NCBI GenBank assembly: GCA_948099385.1
Contig: CANUEZ040000205.1
Span: forward strand, 2,852,001-2,916,000
DNA: 64,000 bases
Direction: 5' to 3'
Source: Fasciola hepatica
Lineage: Eukaryota > Platyhelminthes > Trematoda > Plagiorchiida > Fasciolidae
In this document: positions 28,224-41,669 of the stretch, piece by piece
Layout: each line of letters opens with the position of its first letter
Position numbering within the stretch: the first letter of the stretch is position 1
Translations under genes and position numbers: made by a program
The notes under the pieces: generated by a model
Seen by the model: the letters and a program-made list of their open reading frames with translations, nothing else
Database searches by the model: none
What the model was told of the DNA's origin: nothing

Positions 28224-30720
28224 AGTGCTTCCATGGATTTCAATGCTCAGTTGAGCGTTCAAGCTGCATGATCAATCATATTATACAAATCTAATCTAAT
28301 CTTTTCTAATCTCCTACTACAAATCAATTGCATGCATAGTAAGGAAGCTGTGTAGGTTTTCCATTTGGGAATGCGTTGGTTGTACTTAGGCCCCTACAGA
28401 GAAGTCATCCATCATATGAGTCGATCGGTTTGTGCGAAGCAGGTTGTTAATATTGAAATTTGAAGCCAGTTTGGGGAGGGTGCTATATATGAATTAGTTA
28501 GATGTTGAACAAAGCGTTGATAGCCATCCCGGATAGCCTTGTGTTGTTGAGTTGTTCGATTCACAATGGTTCACCGGTTGTTGGAGTCCGCGTGGTTGCT
28601 CGGTCGATGTGCACTGCTGATGAGTCGAGTCCGAACAAGGATGAAACAGCTGTACAGTGAGTGATTCCATGGATTTCAATGCTCAGTTGAGCGTTCAAGC
28701 TGCATGATCAATCATATTATACAAAGCTAAACTATTCCAATCTAATCTCCTACTAATAAAAAATTGCACGCATAGTAGGGAAGCTGTGTAGGTTTTCCAT
28801 TTGGGAATGCGTTGGTTGTACTTAGGCGCCTACAGAGAAGTCATCCATCATAGGAGTCGATCGGTTTGTGCGAAGCAGGTTGTTACCATTGAAATTAGAA
28901 GCCAGTTTTGGAAGGGTGCTATATATGATGTAGTGTAGATGTTGAACAAATCGTTGATAGCCATCCCGGATAGCCTTGCGTTGTTGAGTTGTTCGATTCA
29001 CATTCGTTCACCGGTTGTTGGAGTCCCAGTGGTTGCTCGGTCTATGTGCACTGCTAATGAGTCGAGTCCGAACAAGGATGAAACAACTGTACAGTGAGTG
29101 CTTCCATGGATTTCAATGCTCAGTTGAGCGTTCAAGCTGCATGATCAATCATATTATACAAATCTAATCTAATCTAATCTAATCTAATCTCCTACTACTA
29201 ATCAATTGCATGCATAGTAAGGAAGCTGTGTAGGATTTCATTTGGGAATGCGTTGGTTGTACTTAGGCCCCTACAGAGAAGTCATCCATCATAGGAGTCG
29301 ATCGGTGTGCGCGAAGCTGGTTGTTACCATGGAAATTAGAAGCCAGTTTGGGGAGGGTGCTATATATGATGTAGTGTAGATGTTGAACAAAGCGATGATA
29401 GATATCCCGGATAGCCTTGTGTTGTTTAGTTGTTCGATTCACAATGGTTCACCGGTTGTTGGAGTCCCCGTGGTTGCTCGGTCGATGCCCACTGCGGATG
29501 AGTCGAGTCCGATCAAGGATGAATCATCTGTACACTGCTTCCATGGATTTCAATGCTCAGTTGAGCGTTCAAGCTGCATGATCAATCATATTATACAAAT
29601 CTAATCTAAACTAATCTAATCTCCTACTACTAATCAATTGCATGCATAGTAAGGAAGCTGTGTAGGTTTATCATTTGGGAATGCGTTGGTTGTACTTAGG
29701 CCCCTACAGAGAAGTCATCCATCATAGGAGTCGATCGGTGTGCGCGAGCTGGTTGTTACCATTGAAATTTGAAGCCAGTTTGGGAAGGGTGCTATATATG
29801 ATGTAGTGTAGATGTTGAACCAAGGGTTGATAGCCATCCCGGATATCCTTGTGTTGTTGAGTTGTTCGATTCACAATGGTTCACCGCTTGTTGGAGTCCC
29901 CGTGGTTGCTCGGTCGATGCGCACTGCTGATGAGTCGAGTCCGAACAAGGATGGAACAGCTGTACAGTGAGTGCTTCCATGGATTTCAATGCTCAGTTGA
30001 GCGTTCAAGCTGCATGATCAATCATTATATACAAATCTAATCTAATCTAATCTAATCTCCTACTACTAATCAATTGCATGCATATTAATGAAGCTGTGTA
30101 GGTTTTTCATTTGGGAATGCGTTTGTTGTACTTAGGCCCCTACAGAGAAGTCATCCATCATAGGAGTCGATCGGTGTGCGCGAAGCTGGTTGTTACCATT
30201 GAAATTTGAAGCCAGTTTGGGAAGGGTGCTATATATGATGTATTGTAGATGTTGAACAAACGTTGATAGGCATCCCGGATAGCCTTGTGTTGTTAAGTTG
30301 TTCGATTCACAATGGTTCACGGGTTGCTGGAATCCCCGTGGTTGTTCGGTCGATGCGCACTGCTGATGAGTCGAGTCCGAACAAGGATGAAACAGCTGTA
30401 CAGTGAGTGCTCTCATGGATTTCAATGCTCAGTTGAGCGTTCAAGCTGCATGATCAATCATATCGTACAAATATAATCTGATCTAATCTAATCTAATCTA
30501 ATCTAATCTAATCTAATCTAATCTAATCTAATCTAATCTCGTACTGCTAATCAATTGCATGCATAGTAAGTAAGCTCTGTAGGTTTTTCATTTGGGAATG
30601 CGTTGGTTGTACTGAGGCGCGTTCCGAGATGTCATCCAGCATAGGAGTATATCGGTGTGCACGAAGCTGGTTGTTACCATTCAAATTTGAAGCCAGTTTG
30701 GAAGAGTGCTATATTTGATG

Positions 30721-30731
30721 TAGTGTAGATG
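30721..30731 (+). promoter_or_regulatory. Pol III A box (example, array 2)
   Basis: TAGTGTAGATG, exact fit to TRGYNNARNNG, preceded by a TATA-like ctatatttg. Together with the B box at 30781, ribozyme at 30839 and T5 at 31060 it outlines a transcript of about 340-350 nt. Confidence 0.6.
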
Positions 30732-30780
30732 TTGAACAAAGCGTTGATAGCCATCCCGGATAGCCTTGTGTTGTTGAGTT

Positions 30781-30789
30781 GTTCGATTC
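30781..30789 (+). promoter_or_regulatory. Pol III B box (example, array 2)
   Basis: GTTCGATTC, exact fit to GWTCRANNC, 49 nt after the end of the A box, within the usual spacing of internal Pol III promoters. Confidence 0.6.
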
Positions 30790-30838
30790 ACAATGGTTCA
30801 CCGGTTGTTGGAGTCCCCGTGGTTGCTCGGTCGATGTG

Positions 30839-30886
30839 CACTGCTGATGAGTCGAGTCCGAACAAGGATGAAACAGCTGTACAGTG
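30839..30886 (+). ncRNA. Hammerhead ribozyme motif (best complete unit, array 2)
   Basis: CACTG 30839-30843, CTGATGA 30844-30850, stem II region 30851-30869, GAAA 30870-30873, CAGCTGT 30874-30880, predicted cleavage after A30881, CAGTG 30882-30886. This unit also has consensus A and B boxes and a T5 run, so it is a good reference unit. Type I layout (open at stem I), loop-less palindromic stem III, weak stem II. Biochemical activity is not shown by sequence alone. Confidence 0.76.
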
Positions 30887-30945
30887 AGTGCTTCCATGGA
30901 TTTCAATGCTCAGTTGAGCGTTCAAGCTGCATGATCAATCATATT

Positions 30946-31017
30946 GTACAAATCTAATCTGATCTAATCTAATCTAATCTTATCTAATCTAATCTAATCT
31001 AATCTAATCTAATCTCC
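30946..31017 (+). repeat. TAATC pentamer tract of the reference unit
   Basis: About a dozen TAATC pentamers with occasional TGATC and TTATC variants follow the ribozyme by about 60 nt. Every unit has such a tract, from two to more than fifteen copies; it accounts for most unit length differences. Confidence 0.9.
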
Positions 31018-31059
31018 TACTACTAATCAATTGCATGCATAGGGAAGAAACTCCGTAGG

Positions 31060-31064
31060 TTTTT
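31060..31064 (+). terminator. T5 run, candidate Pol III terminator (example, array 2)
   Basis: First run of four or more T after the A box of this unit, 180 nt past the predicted cleavage site. No earlier T4 run occurs between A box and this point, which is required for a Pol III transcript to include the ribozyme. Confidence 0.55.
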
Positions 31065-34000
31065 CATTTGGGAATGCGTTGGTTGTACTGAAGCCCCTAC
31101 AGAGAAGTCATCCATCATAGGAATCGATCGGTGTGCGCGAAGCTGGTTGGTACCATCGAAATTAGAATCCAGTTTGGGTAGGGAGCTATGTATGATGTAG
31201 TGTAGATGTTGAACAAAGCGTTGATAGCCATCCCGGATAGCCTTGTGTTGTTAAGTTGTTCGATTCACAATGGTTCACGGGTTGTTGGAGTCCCCGTGGT
31301 TGCTCGGTCGATGCGCACTGCTGATGAGTCGAGTCCGAACAAGGATGAAACAGCTGTACAGTGAGTGCTTCCATGGATTTCAATGCTCAGTTGAGCGTTC
31401 AAGCTGAATGATTAATCATTATATACAAATCTAATCTAATCTAATCTAATCTAATCTCCTACTACTAATCAATTGCATGCATAGTAAGGAAGCTGTGTAG
31501 GTTTTTCATTTGGGAATGCGTTGGTTGTACTTAGGCCCTTACAGAGAAGTCATCCATCATAGGAGTCGCTCGGTGTGCGCGAAGCTGGTTGTTACCATTG
31601 AAATTTGAAGCCAGTTTGGGAAGGGTGCTATATATGATGTAGTGTAGATGTTGAACAAAGCGTTGATAGCCATCCCGGATATCCTAGTGTTGTTAAGTTG
31701 TTCGATTCACAATGGTTCACCGGTTGTTAAAGTCCCCGTGGTTGCTCGGTCGATGTGCACTGCTGATGAGTCGAGTCCGAACAAGGATGAAACAGCTGTA
31801 CACTGAGTGCTTCCATGGATTTCAATGCTCAGTTGAGCGTTCAAGCTGCATGATCAATCATATTATACAAATCTAATCTGATCTAATCTAATCTAATCTT
31901 ATCTAATCTAATCAAATCTAATCTAATCTAATCTCGTACTACTAATCAATTGCATGCATAGTGAGGAAGCTGTGTAGGTTTTTCATTTGGGAATGCGTTG
32001 TGTGTACTGAGGCGCCTTCCGAGATATCATCCATCATAGGAGTCGATCGGTGTGCACGAAGCTGGTTGTTACCATTCAAATTGGAAACCAGTTTGGAAGA
32101 GTGCTATATTTGATGCAGTGTAGATGTTGAACAAAGCGTTGATAACCATCCCGGATAGCATTGTGTTGTTAAGTTGTTCGATTCACAATGGTTCACGGGT
32201 TGTTGGAGTCCCCGTGGTTGCTCGGTCGATGTGCACTGCTGATGAGTCGAGTCCGAACAAGGATGAAACAGCTGTACACTGAGTGCTTCCATGGATTTCA
32301 ATGCTCGGTTGAGCGTTCAAGCTGCATGATCAATCATATTATACAAATCTAATCTAATCTAATCTAATCTAATCTCCTACTACTAATCAATTGCATGCAT
32401 AATAAGAAAGCTTTGTAGGTTTCTCATTTGGGAATGCGATGGTTGTAATTAGGCCCCTACAGAGAAGTCATCCATCATAGGAGTCGATCGATGTGCGCGA
32501 CGCTGGTTGTTACCATTGAAATTTGAAGCCAGTTTGGGAAGGGTGCTATATCATGTAGTGTAGATGTTGAACAAATCGTTGATAGCCATCCCGGATAGCC
32601 TTGTGTTGTTGAGTTGTTCGATTCACAATGGTTCACCGGTTGTTGGAGTGCCCGTGGTTGCTCGGTCGATGTGCACTGCTGATGAGTCGAGTCCGAACAG
32701 GGATGAAACAGCTGTACAGTGAGTGCTTCCATGGATTTCAATGCTCAGTTGAGCGTTCAAGCTGCATGATCAATCATATTATACCAATCTAATCTAATCT
32801 AATCTAATCTCCTACTACTAATCAATTGCATGCATAGTGAAGAAGCACCGTAGGTATTTCATTTGGGAATGAGTTGTTGTACTAGGCCCCTACAGAGAAG
32901 TCATCCATCATAGGAGTCGATCGGTGTGCGCGAAGCTGTTTGTTACCATTCAAATTGGAAGCCAGTTTGGAAGAGTGCTATATTTGATGTAGTGTAGATG
33001 TTGAACAAAGCGTTGATAGCCATCCCGGATAGCCTTGTGTTGTTGAGTTGTTCGATTCACAATGGTTCACCGGTTGTTGGAGTCCCCGTGGTTGCTCGGT
33101 CGATGTGCACTGCTGATGATTCGAGTCCGAACAAGGATGAAACAGCTGTACAGTGAGTGCTTCCATGGATTTCAATGCTCAGTTGAAAGTTCAAGCTGCA
33201 TGATCAATCATATTGTACAAATCTAATCTGATCTAATCTAATCTAATCTTATCTAATCTAATCTAATCTAATCTAATCTAATCTCGTACTACTAATCAAT
33301 TGCATGCATAGTACCTAAGCTGTGTAGGTTTTTCATTTGGGAATGCGTTGGTTGTACTTAGGCCCCTACAGGGAAGTCATCCATCATAGGAGTCGATCGG
33401 TGTGAGCGAAGCTGGTTGTTACCATTCAAATTTGAAGCCAGTTTGGAAGAGTGCTATATTTGATGTAGTGTAGATGTTGAACAAAGCGTTGATAGCCATC
33501 CCGGATAGCCTTGTGTTGTTGAGTTGTTCGATTCACAATGGTTCACCGGTTGTTGGAGTCCCCGTGGTTGCTCGGTCGATGTGCACTGCTGATGAGTCGA
33601 TTCGGAACAGGGATGAAACAGCTGTACAGTGAGTGCTTCCATGGATTTCAATGCTCAGTTGAGCGTTCAAGCTGCATGATCAATCATATTATACAAATCT
33701 AATCTAATCTAATCTAATCTAATCTCCTACTACTAATCAATTGCATGCATATTGAAGAAGCACCGTAGGTATTTCATTTGGGAAAGCGTTGTTTGTTCTA
33801 GGCCCCTACAGAGAAGTCATCCATCATAGGAGTCGATCGGTGTGCGCGAAGCTGTTTGTTACCATTCAAATTGGAAGCCAGTTTGGAAGAGTGCTATATT
33901 TGATGTAGTGTAGATGTTGAACAAAGCGTTGATAGCCATCCCGGATAGCCTTGTGTTGTTAGGTTGTTCGATTCACAATGGTTCACCGGTTGTTGGAGTC

Positions 34001-34133
34001 CCCGTGGTTGCTCGGTCGATGCGCAATGCTGATGGGTCGAGTCCGAACAAGGATGAAACAGCTGTACACTGAGTGATTCCATGGATTTCAATGCTCAGTT
34101 GAGCGTTCAAGCTGCATGATCAATCATATTGTA

Positions 34134-34232
34134 CAAATCTAATCTGATCTAATCTAATCTAATCTAATCTAATCTAATCTAATCTAATCTAATCTAATCT
34201 AATCCAATCTAATCTAATCTAATCTTATCTCC
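34134..34232 (+). repeat. Longest TAATC pentamer expansion
   Basis: An almost uninterrupted run of about 18-19 pentamers (with TGATC, CAATC and TTATC variants) makes this unit about 506 bp, the longest seen in the window. Consistent with replication slippage inside a unit. Confidence 0.9.
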
Positions 34233-37200
34233 TACTTTTAATCAATTGCATTCATAGTAAGTAAGCTGTGTAGGTTTTTCTTTTGGTAATGCGTTGGATG
34301 TACTGAGGCCCCTACAGGGAACTCATCCATCATAAGAGTCGATCGGTGTGCACGAAGCTGGTTGTTACCATTCAAATTGGAAGCCAGTTTGGAAGTGTGC
34401 TATATTTGATGTAGTGTAGATGTTGAACAAAGCGTTGATAGCCATCCCGGATAGCCTTGTGTTGTTGAGTTGTTCGATTCACAATGGTTCAGCGGTTGTT
34501 GGAGTCCCCGTGGTTGCTCGGTCGATGTGCACTGCTGATGAGTCGAGTCCGAACAAGGATGAAACAGCTGTACACTGAGTGCTTCTATGGATTTCAATGC
34601 TCAGTTGAGCGTTCAAGCTGCATGATCAATCATATTATACAAATCTAATCTAATCTAATCTAATCTAATCTAATCTAATCTCCTACTACTAATCAATTGC
34701 ATGCATATTGAAGAAGCTCCTTAGGTTTTTCATTTGGGAATGCATTGTTATACTTAGTCGCCTACAGAGAAGTCATCCATCATAGGAGTCGATCGGTGTG
34801 CGCGAAGCTGGTTGTTACCATTGAAATTTGAAGCCAGTTTGGGAAGGGTGCTATATATGATGTAGTGTAGATGTTGAAGAAAGCGTTGATAGCCATCCCG
34901 GATAGCCTTGTGTTGTTAAGTTGTTCGATTCACAATAGTTCACCGGTTGTTAAAGTCCCCGTGGTTGCTCGGTCGATGTGCACTGCTGATGAGTCGACTC
35001 CGAACAAGGATGAAACAGCTGTACACTGAGTGCTTCCATGGATTTCAATGCTCAGTTGAGCGTTCAAGCTGCATGATCAATCATATTATACAAATCTAAT
35101 CTAATCTAATCTAATCTAATCTCCTACTACTAATCAATTGCATGCATAGTAAGGAAGCTGTGTAGGTTTTTCATTTGGGAATGCGTTGGTTGTACATAGG
35201 CCCCTACAGAGAAGTCATCCATCATAGGAGTCGATCGGTGTGCGCGAAGCTGGTTGTTACCATTGAAATTTGAAGCCAGTTTGGGAAGGGTGCTATATAT
35301 GATGTAGTGTAGATGTTGAACAAAACGTTGATAGCCATCCCGGATAGCCTTGTGTTGTTAAGTTGTTCGATTCACAATGGTTCCCGGGTTGTTGGAGTGC
35401 CCGTGGTTGCTCGGTCGATGTGCACTGCTGATGAGTCGAGTCTGAACAAGGATGAAACAGCTGTACACTGAGTGCTTCCATGGATTTCAATGCTCAGTTG
35501 AGCGTTCAAGCTGCATGATCAATCATATTATACAAATCTAATCTAATCTAATCTAATCTAATCTCCTACTACTAATCAATTGCATGCATAGTAAGGAAGC
35601 TGTGTAGGTTTTTCATTTAGGAATGCATTGGTTGTACTTAGGCCCCTACAGAGAAGTCATCCATCATAGGAGTCGATCGGTGTGCACGAAGCTGGTTGTT
35701 ACCATTCAAATTTGAAGCCAGTTTGGGAAGAAGACAATATCATGTACAGTAGATGTTGAACAAAGCGTTGATAGCGATCCCGGATAGCCTTGTGTTGTTG
35801 AGTTGTTCGATTCACAATGGTTCAGCGGTTGTTGGAGTCCCCGTGGTTGCTTGGTCGATGCGCAATGCTGATGAGTCGAGTCCGATCAAGGATGAAACAG
35901 CTGTACAGTGAGTGCTTCCATGGATTCCAATGATCTGTTGATTGTTCAAGCTGCATGATCAATCAGATTATACAGATATAATATAATCTCATCTAATCTA
36001 ATCTCTTACTTCCTATCCATTGCATGCATAGAAAGGAAGCTGTGTAGGTTTATCATTTGGGAATGCGTTGGTTGTACTTAGGCCCCTACAGAGAAGTCAT
36101 CCATCATAGGAGTCGATCGGTGTGTGCGAAGCTGGTTGTTACCATTGAAATTTGAAGCTAGTTTTGGAAGGGTGCTATATATGATGTAGTGTAGATGTTG
36201 AACAAAGCGTTGATAGGCATCCCGGATAGCCTTGTGTTGTTAAGTTGTTCGATTCACAATGGTTCACGGGTTGTTGGAGTCCCCGTGGTTGCTCGGTCGA
36301 TGTGCACTGCTGATGAGTCGAGTCCGAACAAGGATGAAACAGCTGAACAGTGAGTGCTTCCATGGATTTCAATGCTCAGTTGAGCGTTCAAGCAGCATGA
36401 TCAATCATATTATACAAATCTAATCTAATCTAATCTAATCTAATCTAATCTCCTACTACTAATCAATTGCATGCATAGTAAGGAAGCTGTGTAGGTTTTT
36501 CATTTGGGAATGCGTTGGATGTACTGAGGCCCCTACAGGGAACTCATCCATCATATGAGTCGATCGGTGTGCGCGAAGCTGGTTGTTACCATTGAGATTT
36601 GAAGCCAGTTTGGGAAGGATGCTATATATGATGTAGTGTAGATGTTGAACAAAGCGTTGATAGCCATCCCGGATAGCCTTGTGTTGTTAAGTTGTTCGAT
36701 TCACAATGGTTCAGCGGTTGTTGGAGTCCCCGTGGTTGCTCGGTCGATGTGCACTGCTGATGAGTCGAGTCCGAACAAGGATGAAACAGCTGTACACTGA
36801 GTGCTTCCATGGATTTCAATGCTCAGTTGAGCGTTCAAGCTGCATGATCAATCATATTATACAAATCTAATCTAATCTAATCACCTACTACTAATCAATT
36901 GCATGCATAGTAAGGAAGCTGTGTAGGTTTTCATTTGGGAATGCGTTGGTTGTACTTAGGCCCCTACAGAGAAGTCATCCATCATAGGAGTCGATCGGTG
37001 TGCGCGAAGCTGGTTGTTTGCATTCAACATTGAAACCAGTTTGGGAAGGGTGCTCTATATGATGTAGTGTAGATGTTGAACAAAGCGTTGATAGCCATCC
37101 CGGATAGCCTTGTGTTGTTAAGTTGTTCGATTCACAATGGTTCAGCGGTTGTTGGAATCACCCTGTTTGCTCGGGCGATGTGCACTGCTGATGAGTCGAG

Positions 37201-40200
37201 TCCGAACAAGGATGAAACAGCTGTACAGTGAGTGCTTCCATGGATTTCAATGCTCAGTTGAGCGTTCAAGCTGCATGATCAATCATATTATACAAATCTA
37301 ATCTAATCTAATCTAATCTAATCTCCTACTACTAATCAATTGCATGCATAGTATGGAAGCTGTGTAGGTTTTCCATTTGGGAATGCGTTTGTTGTACTTA
37401 GGCCCCTACAGAGAAGTCATCCATCATAGGAGTCGATCGGTTTGTGCGAAGCTCTTTGTTTGCATTCAGCATTGAATCCAGATTGGGAAGGGTGCTATAT
37501 ATGATGTAGTGTAGATGTTGAACAAAGCGTTGATAGCCATCCCGGATAGCCTTGTGTTGTTAAGTTGTTCGACTCACAATGGTTCAGCGGTTGTTGGAGT
37601 CCCCGTGGTTGCTCGGTCGATGTGCACTGTTGATGAGTCGAGTCCGAACAAGGATGAAACAGCTGTACACTGAGTGTTTCCATGGATTTCAATGCTCAGT
37701 TGAGCGTTCAAGCTGCATGATCAATCATATTACACACATCTAATCTAATCTAATCTAATCTCCTACTACTAATCAATTGCATGCATAGAAAGGAAGCTGT
37801 GTAGGTTTTTCATTTGGGAATGCGTTGGTAGTACGTACGCCCCTACAGAGAAGTCATCCATCATTGGAGTCGATCGGTTTGTGCGAAGCTGTTTGTTTGC
37901 ATTCAACATTGAAGCCAGTTTGGGAAGGGTGCTATATATGATGTAGTGTAGGTGTTGAACAAAGCGTTGATAGCCATCCCGGATAGCCTTGTGTTGTTAA
38001 GTTGTTCGACTCACAATGGTTCACCGGTTGTTGGAGTCCCCGTGGTTGCTCGGTCGATGTGCACTGTTGATGAGTCGAGTCCGAACAAGGATGAAACAGC
38101 TGTACAGTGAGTGTTTCCATGGATTTCAATGCTCAGTTGAGCGTTCAAGCTGCATGATCAATCATATTTTACGAATCTAATATAATCCAGTCTAATCTAA
38201 TCTCCTACTACCTATCCATTGCATGCATAGTAAGGAAGCTGTGTAGATTTTTCATTTGGGAATGCGTTGGTTGTACTTAGGCCCCTACAGAGAAGTCATC
38301 CATCATAGGAGTCGATCGGTTTGTGCGAAGCTGTTTGTTTGCATTCAACATTGAAGCCAGTTTGGGAAGGGTGCTATATATGATGTAGTGTAGGTGTTGA
38401 ACAAAGCGTTGATAGCCATCCCGGATAGCCTTGTGTTGTTAAGTTGTTCGACTCACAATGGTTCAGCGGTTGTTGGAGTCCCCGTGGTTGCTCGGTCGAT
38501 GTGCACTGCTGATGAGTCGAGTCCGAACAAGGATGAAACAGCTGTACATTGAGTGCTTCCATGGATTTCAATGCTCAGTTGAGCGTTCAAGCTGCATGAT
38601 CAATCATATTATACAAATCTAATCTAATCTAATCTCATCTAATCTAATCTCCTACTGCTAATCAATTGCATGCATAGTAAGGAAGCTGTGTAGGTGTTTC
38701 ATTTGGGAATGCGTTGGTTGTACTTCGGCCCCTACAGAGAAGTCATCCATCATATGAGTCGATCGGTTTGTGCGAAGCTGTTTGTTTGCAATCAACATTG
38801 AAGCCAGTTTGGGAAGGGTGCTATATATGATGTAGTGTAGATGTTGAACAAAGCGTTGATAGCCATCCCGGATAGCCTTGTGTTGTTAAGTTGTTCGAAT
38901 CATATTGGTTCACGGGTTGTTGGAGTCCCCGTGGTTGCTCGGTCGATGTGCACTGCTGATGAGTCGAGTCCGAACAAGGATGAAATAGCTGTACACTGAG
39001 TGCTTCCATGGATTTCAATGCTCAGTTGAGCGTTCAAGCTGCATGATCAATCATATTATACAAATCTAAACTATTCTAATATAATCTAATCTAATCTCGT
39101 ACTACTAATCAATTGCATGCATAGTAAGGAAGCTGTGTAGGTTTTTCATTTGGGAATGCGTTGGTTGTACTTAGGCCCCTACAGAGAAGTCATCCATCAT
39201 AGGAGTCGATCGGTGTGCGCGAAGCTGGTTGTTACCATTGAGATTTGAAGCCAGTTTGGGAAGGGTGCTATATATGATGTAGTGTAGATGTTGAACAAAG
39301 CGTTGATAGCCATCCCGGATAGCCTTGTGTTGTTGAGTTGTTCGATTCACAATGGTTCAGCGGTTGTTGGAGTCCCCGTGGTTGCTCGGTCGATGTGTAC
39401 TGCTGATGAGTCAAGTCCGAACAAGGATGAAACAGCTGAACAGTGAGTGCTTCCATGGATTCCAATACTCAGTTGAGCGTTCAAGCTGCAGATCAATCAT
39501 ATTAAACAGATCTAATATAATCTAATCTAATCTAATCTCGTACTACTAATCAATTGCATGCATAGTAAGGAAGCTGTGTAGGTTTTTCATTTGGGAATGC
39601 ATTGTTATACTTAGTCGCCTACAGAGTAGTCATCCATCATAGGAGTCGATCGGTGTGCGCAAAGCTGGTTGTTACCATTGAAATTTGAAGCCAGTTTGGG
39701 AAGGGTGCTATATATGATGTAGTGTAGATGTTGAACAAAGCGTTGATAGCCATCCCGGATAGCCTTGTGTTGTTGAGTTGTTCGATTCACAATGGTTCAG
39801 CGGTTGTTGGAGTCCCCGTGGTTGCTCGGTCGATGTGTACTGCTGATGAGTCAAGTCCGAACAAGGATGAAACAGCTGAACAGTGAGTGCTTCCATGGAT
39901 TCCAATACTCAGTTGAGCGTTCAAGCTGCAGATCAATCATATTATACAAATCTAATCTAAACTAATCTAATCTCCTACTACTAATCAATTGCATGCATAG
40001 TAAGGAAGCTGTGTAGGTTTTTCATTTGGGAATGCATTGTTATATTTAGTCGCCTACAGAGTAGTCATCCATCATAGGAGTCGATCGATGTGCGCGAAGC
40101 TGGTTGTTACCATTCAAATTTGAAGCCAGTTTGGGAAAGGTGCTATATATATGATGTAGTGTAGATGTGGAACAAAGCGTTGATAGCCATCCCGGATATC

Positions 40201-41669
40201 CTTGTGTTGTTAAGTTGTTCGATTCACAATGGTTCACGGGTTGTTGGAGTCCTCGTGGTTGCTCGGTCGATGCGCACTGCTGATGAGTCCAGTCCGAACA
40301 AGGATGAAACAGCTGTACAGTGAGTGCTTCCATGGATTTCAATGCTCAGTTGAGCGTTCAAGCTGCATGATCAATCATATTATGCAAATGTAAACTTATC
40401 TCCTACTACTCATCAATTACATGCATAGTAAGGAACCTGTGTAGGTTTTCCATTTGGGAATGCGTTGGTTGTACTTAGGCAGCTACAGAGAAGTCATCCA
40501 TCATAGGAATCGATCAGTGTGAGCGAAGCTGGTTGTTACCATTGAAATTTGAAGCCAGTTTGGGAAGGGTGCTATATATGATGTAGTGTAGATGTTGAAC
40601 AAAGCGTTGATAGCCATCCCGGATAGCCTTGTGTTGTTGAGTTGTTCGATTCACAATGGTTCACCGGTTGTTGGAGTGCCCGTGGTTGCTCGGTCGATGT
40701 GCACTGCTGATGAGTCGAGTCCGAACAAGGATGAAACAGCTGTACAGTGAGTGCTTCCATGAATTTCAATGCTCAGTTGAGCGTTCAAGCTGCATGATCA
40801 ATCATGTTTTACAAATCTAATCTAGTCTAATCTTATCTAATCTTATCTCCTACTACTAATCAATTGCATGCATAGTAAGTAAGCTGTGTAGGTTTTTCAT
40901 TTGGGAATGCGTTGGTTGTACTTAGGCGCCTATAGAGAAGTCATCCATTATAGGAGTCGATCGGTGTGCGCGAAGCTGGTTATTACCATTGAAATTTGAT
41001 GCCAGTTTGGGAAGGGTGCTATATATGATGTAGTGTAGATGTTGAGCAAAGCGTTGATAGCCATCCCGGATAGCCTTGTGTTGTTAAGTTGTTCGATTCA
41101 CAATGGTTCACCGGTTGTTGGAATCCCCGTGGTTGCTCGGTCGATGTGCACTGCTGATGAGTCAAGTTCGAACAGGGATGAAACAGCTGTACAGTGAGTG
41201 CTTCCATGGATTTCAATGCTCAGTTGAGCGTTCAAGCTGCATGATCAATCATATTATACAAATGTAATCTAATCTAATCTAATCGGATCGAATCTAATCT
41301 CCTACTACTAATTAATTGCATGCATAGTAAGGAAGCTGTGTAGGTTTTTCATTTGGGAATGCGTTTGTTGTACTTAGGCCCCTGCAGAGAATTCATCCAT
41401 CATAAGAGTCGATCGGTGTGCGCGAAGCTGGTTGTTACCATTGAAATTTGAAGACAGCTTAGAAATGGTGCTAAATATGATGTAGTGTAGATGTTGAACA
41501 AAGCGTTGATAGCCATCCCGGATAGCCTTGTGTTGTTAAGTTGTTCGATTCACAATGGTTCACCGGTTGTTGGAGTCCCCGTGGTTGCTCGGTCGATGTG
41601 CACTGCTGATGAGTCGAATCCGAACAAGGATGAAACAGCTGTACAGTGAGTGCTTCCATGGATTTCAAT

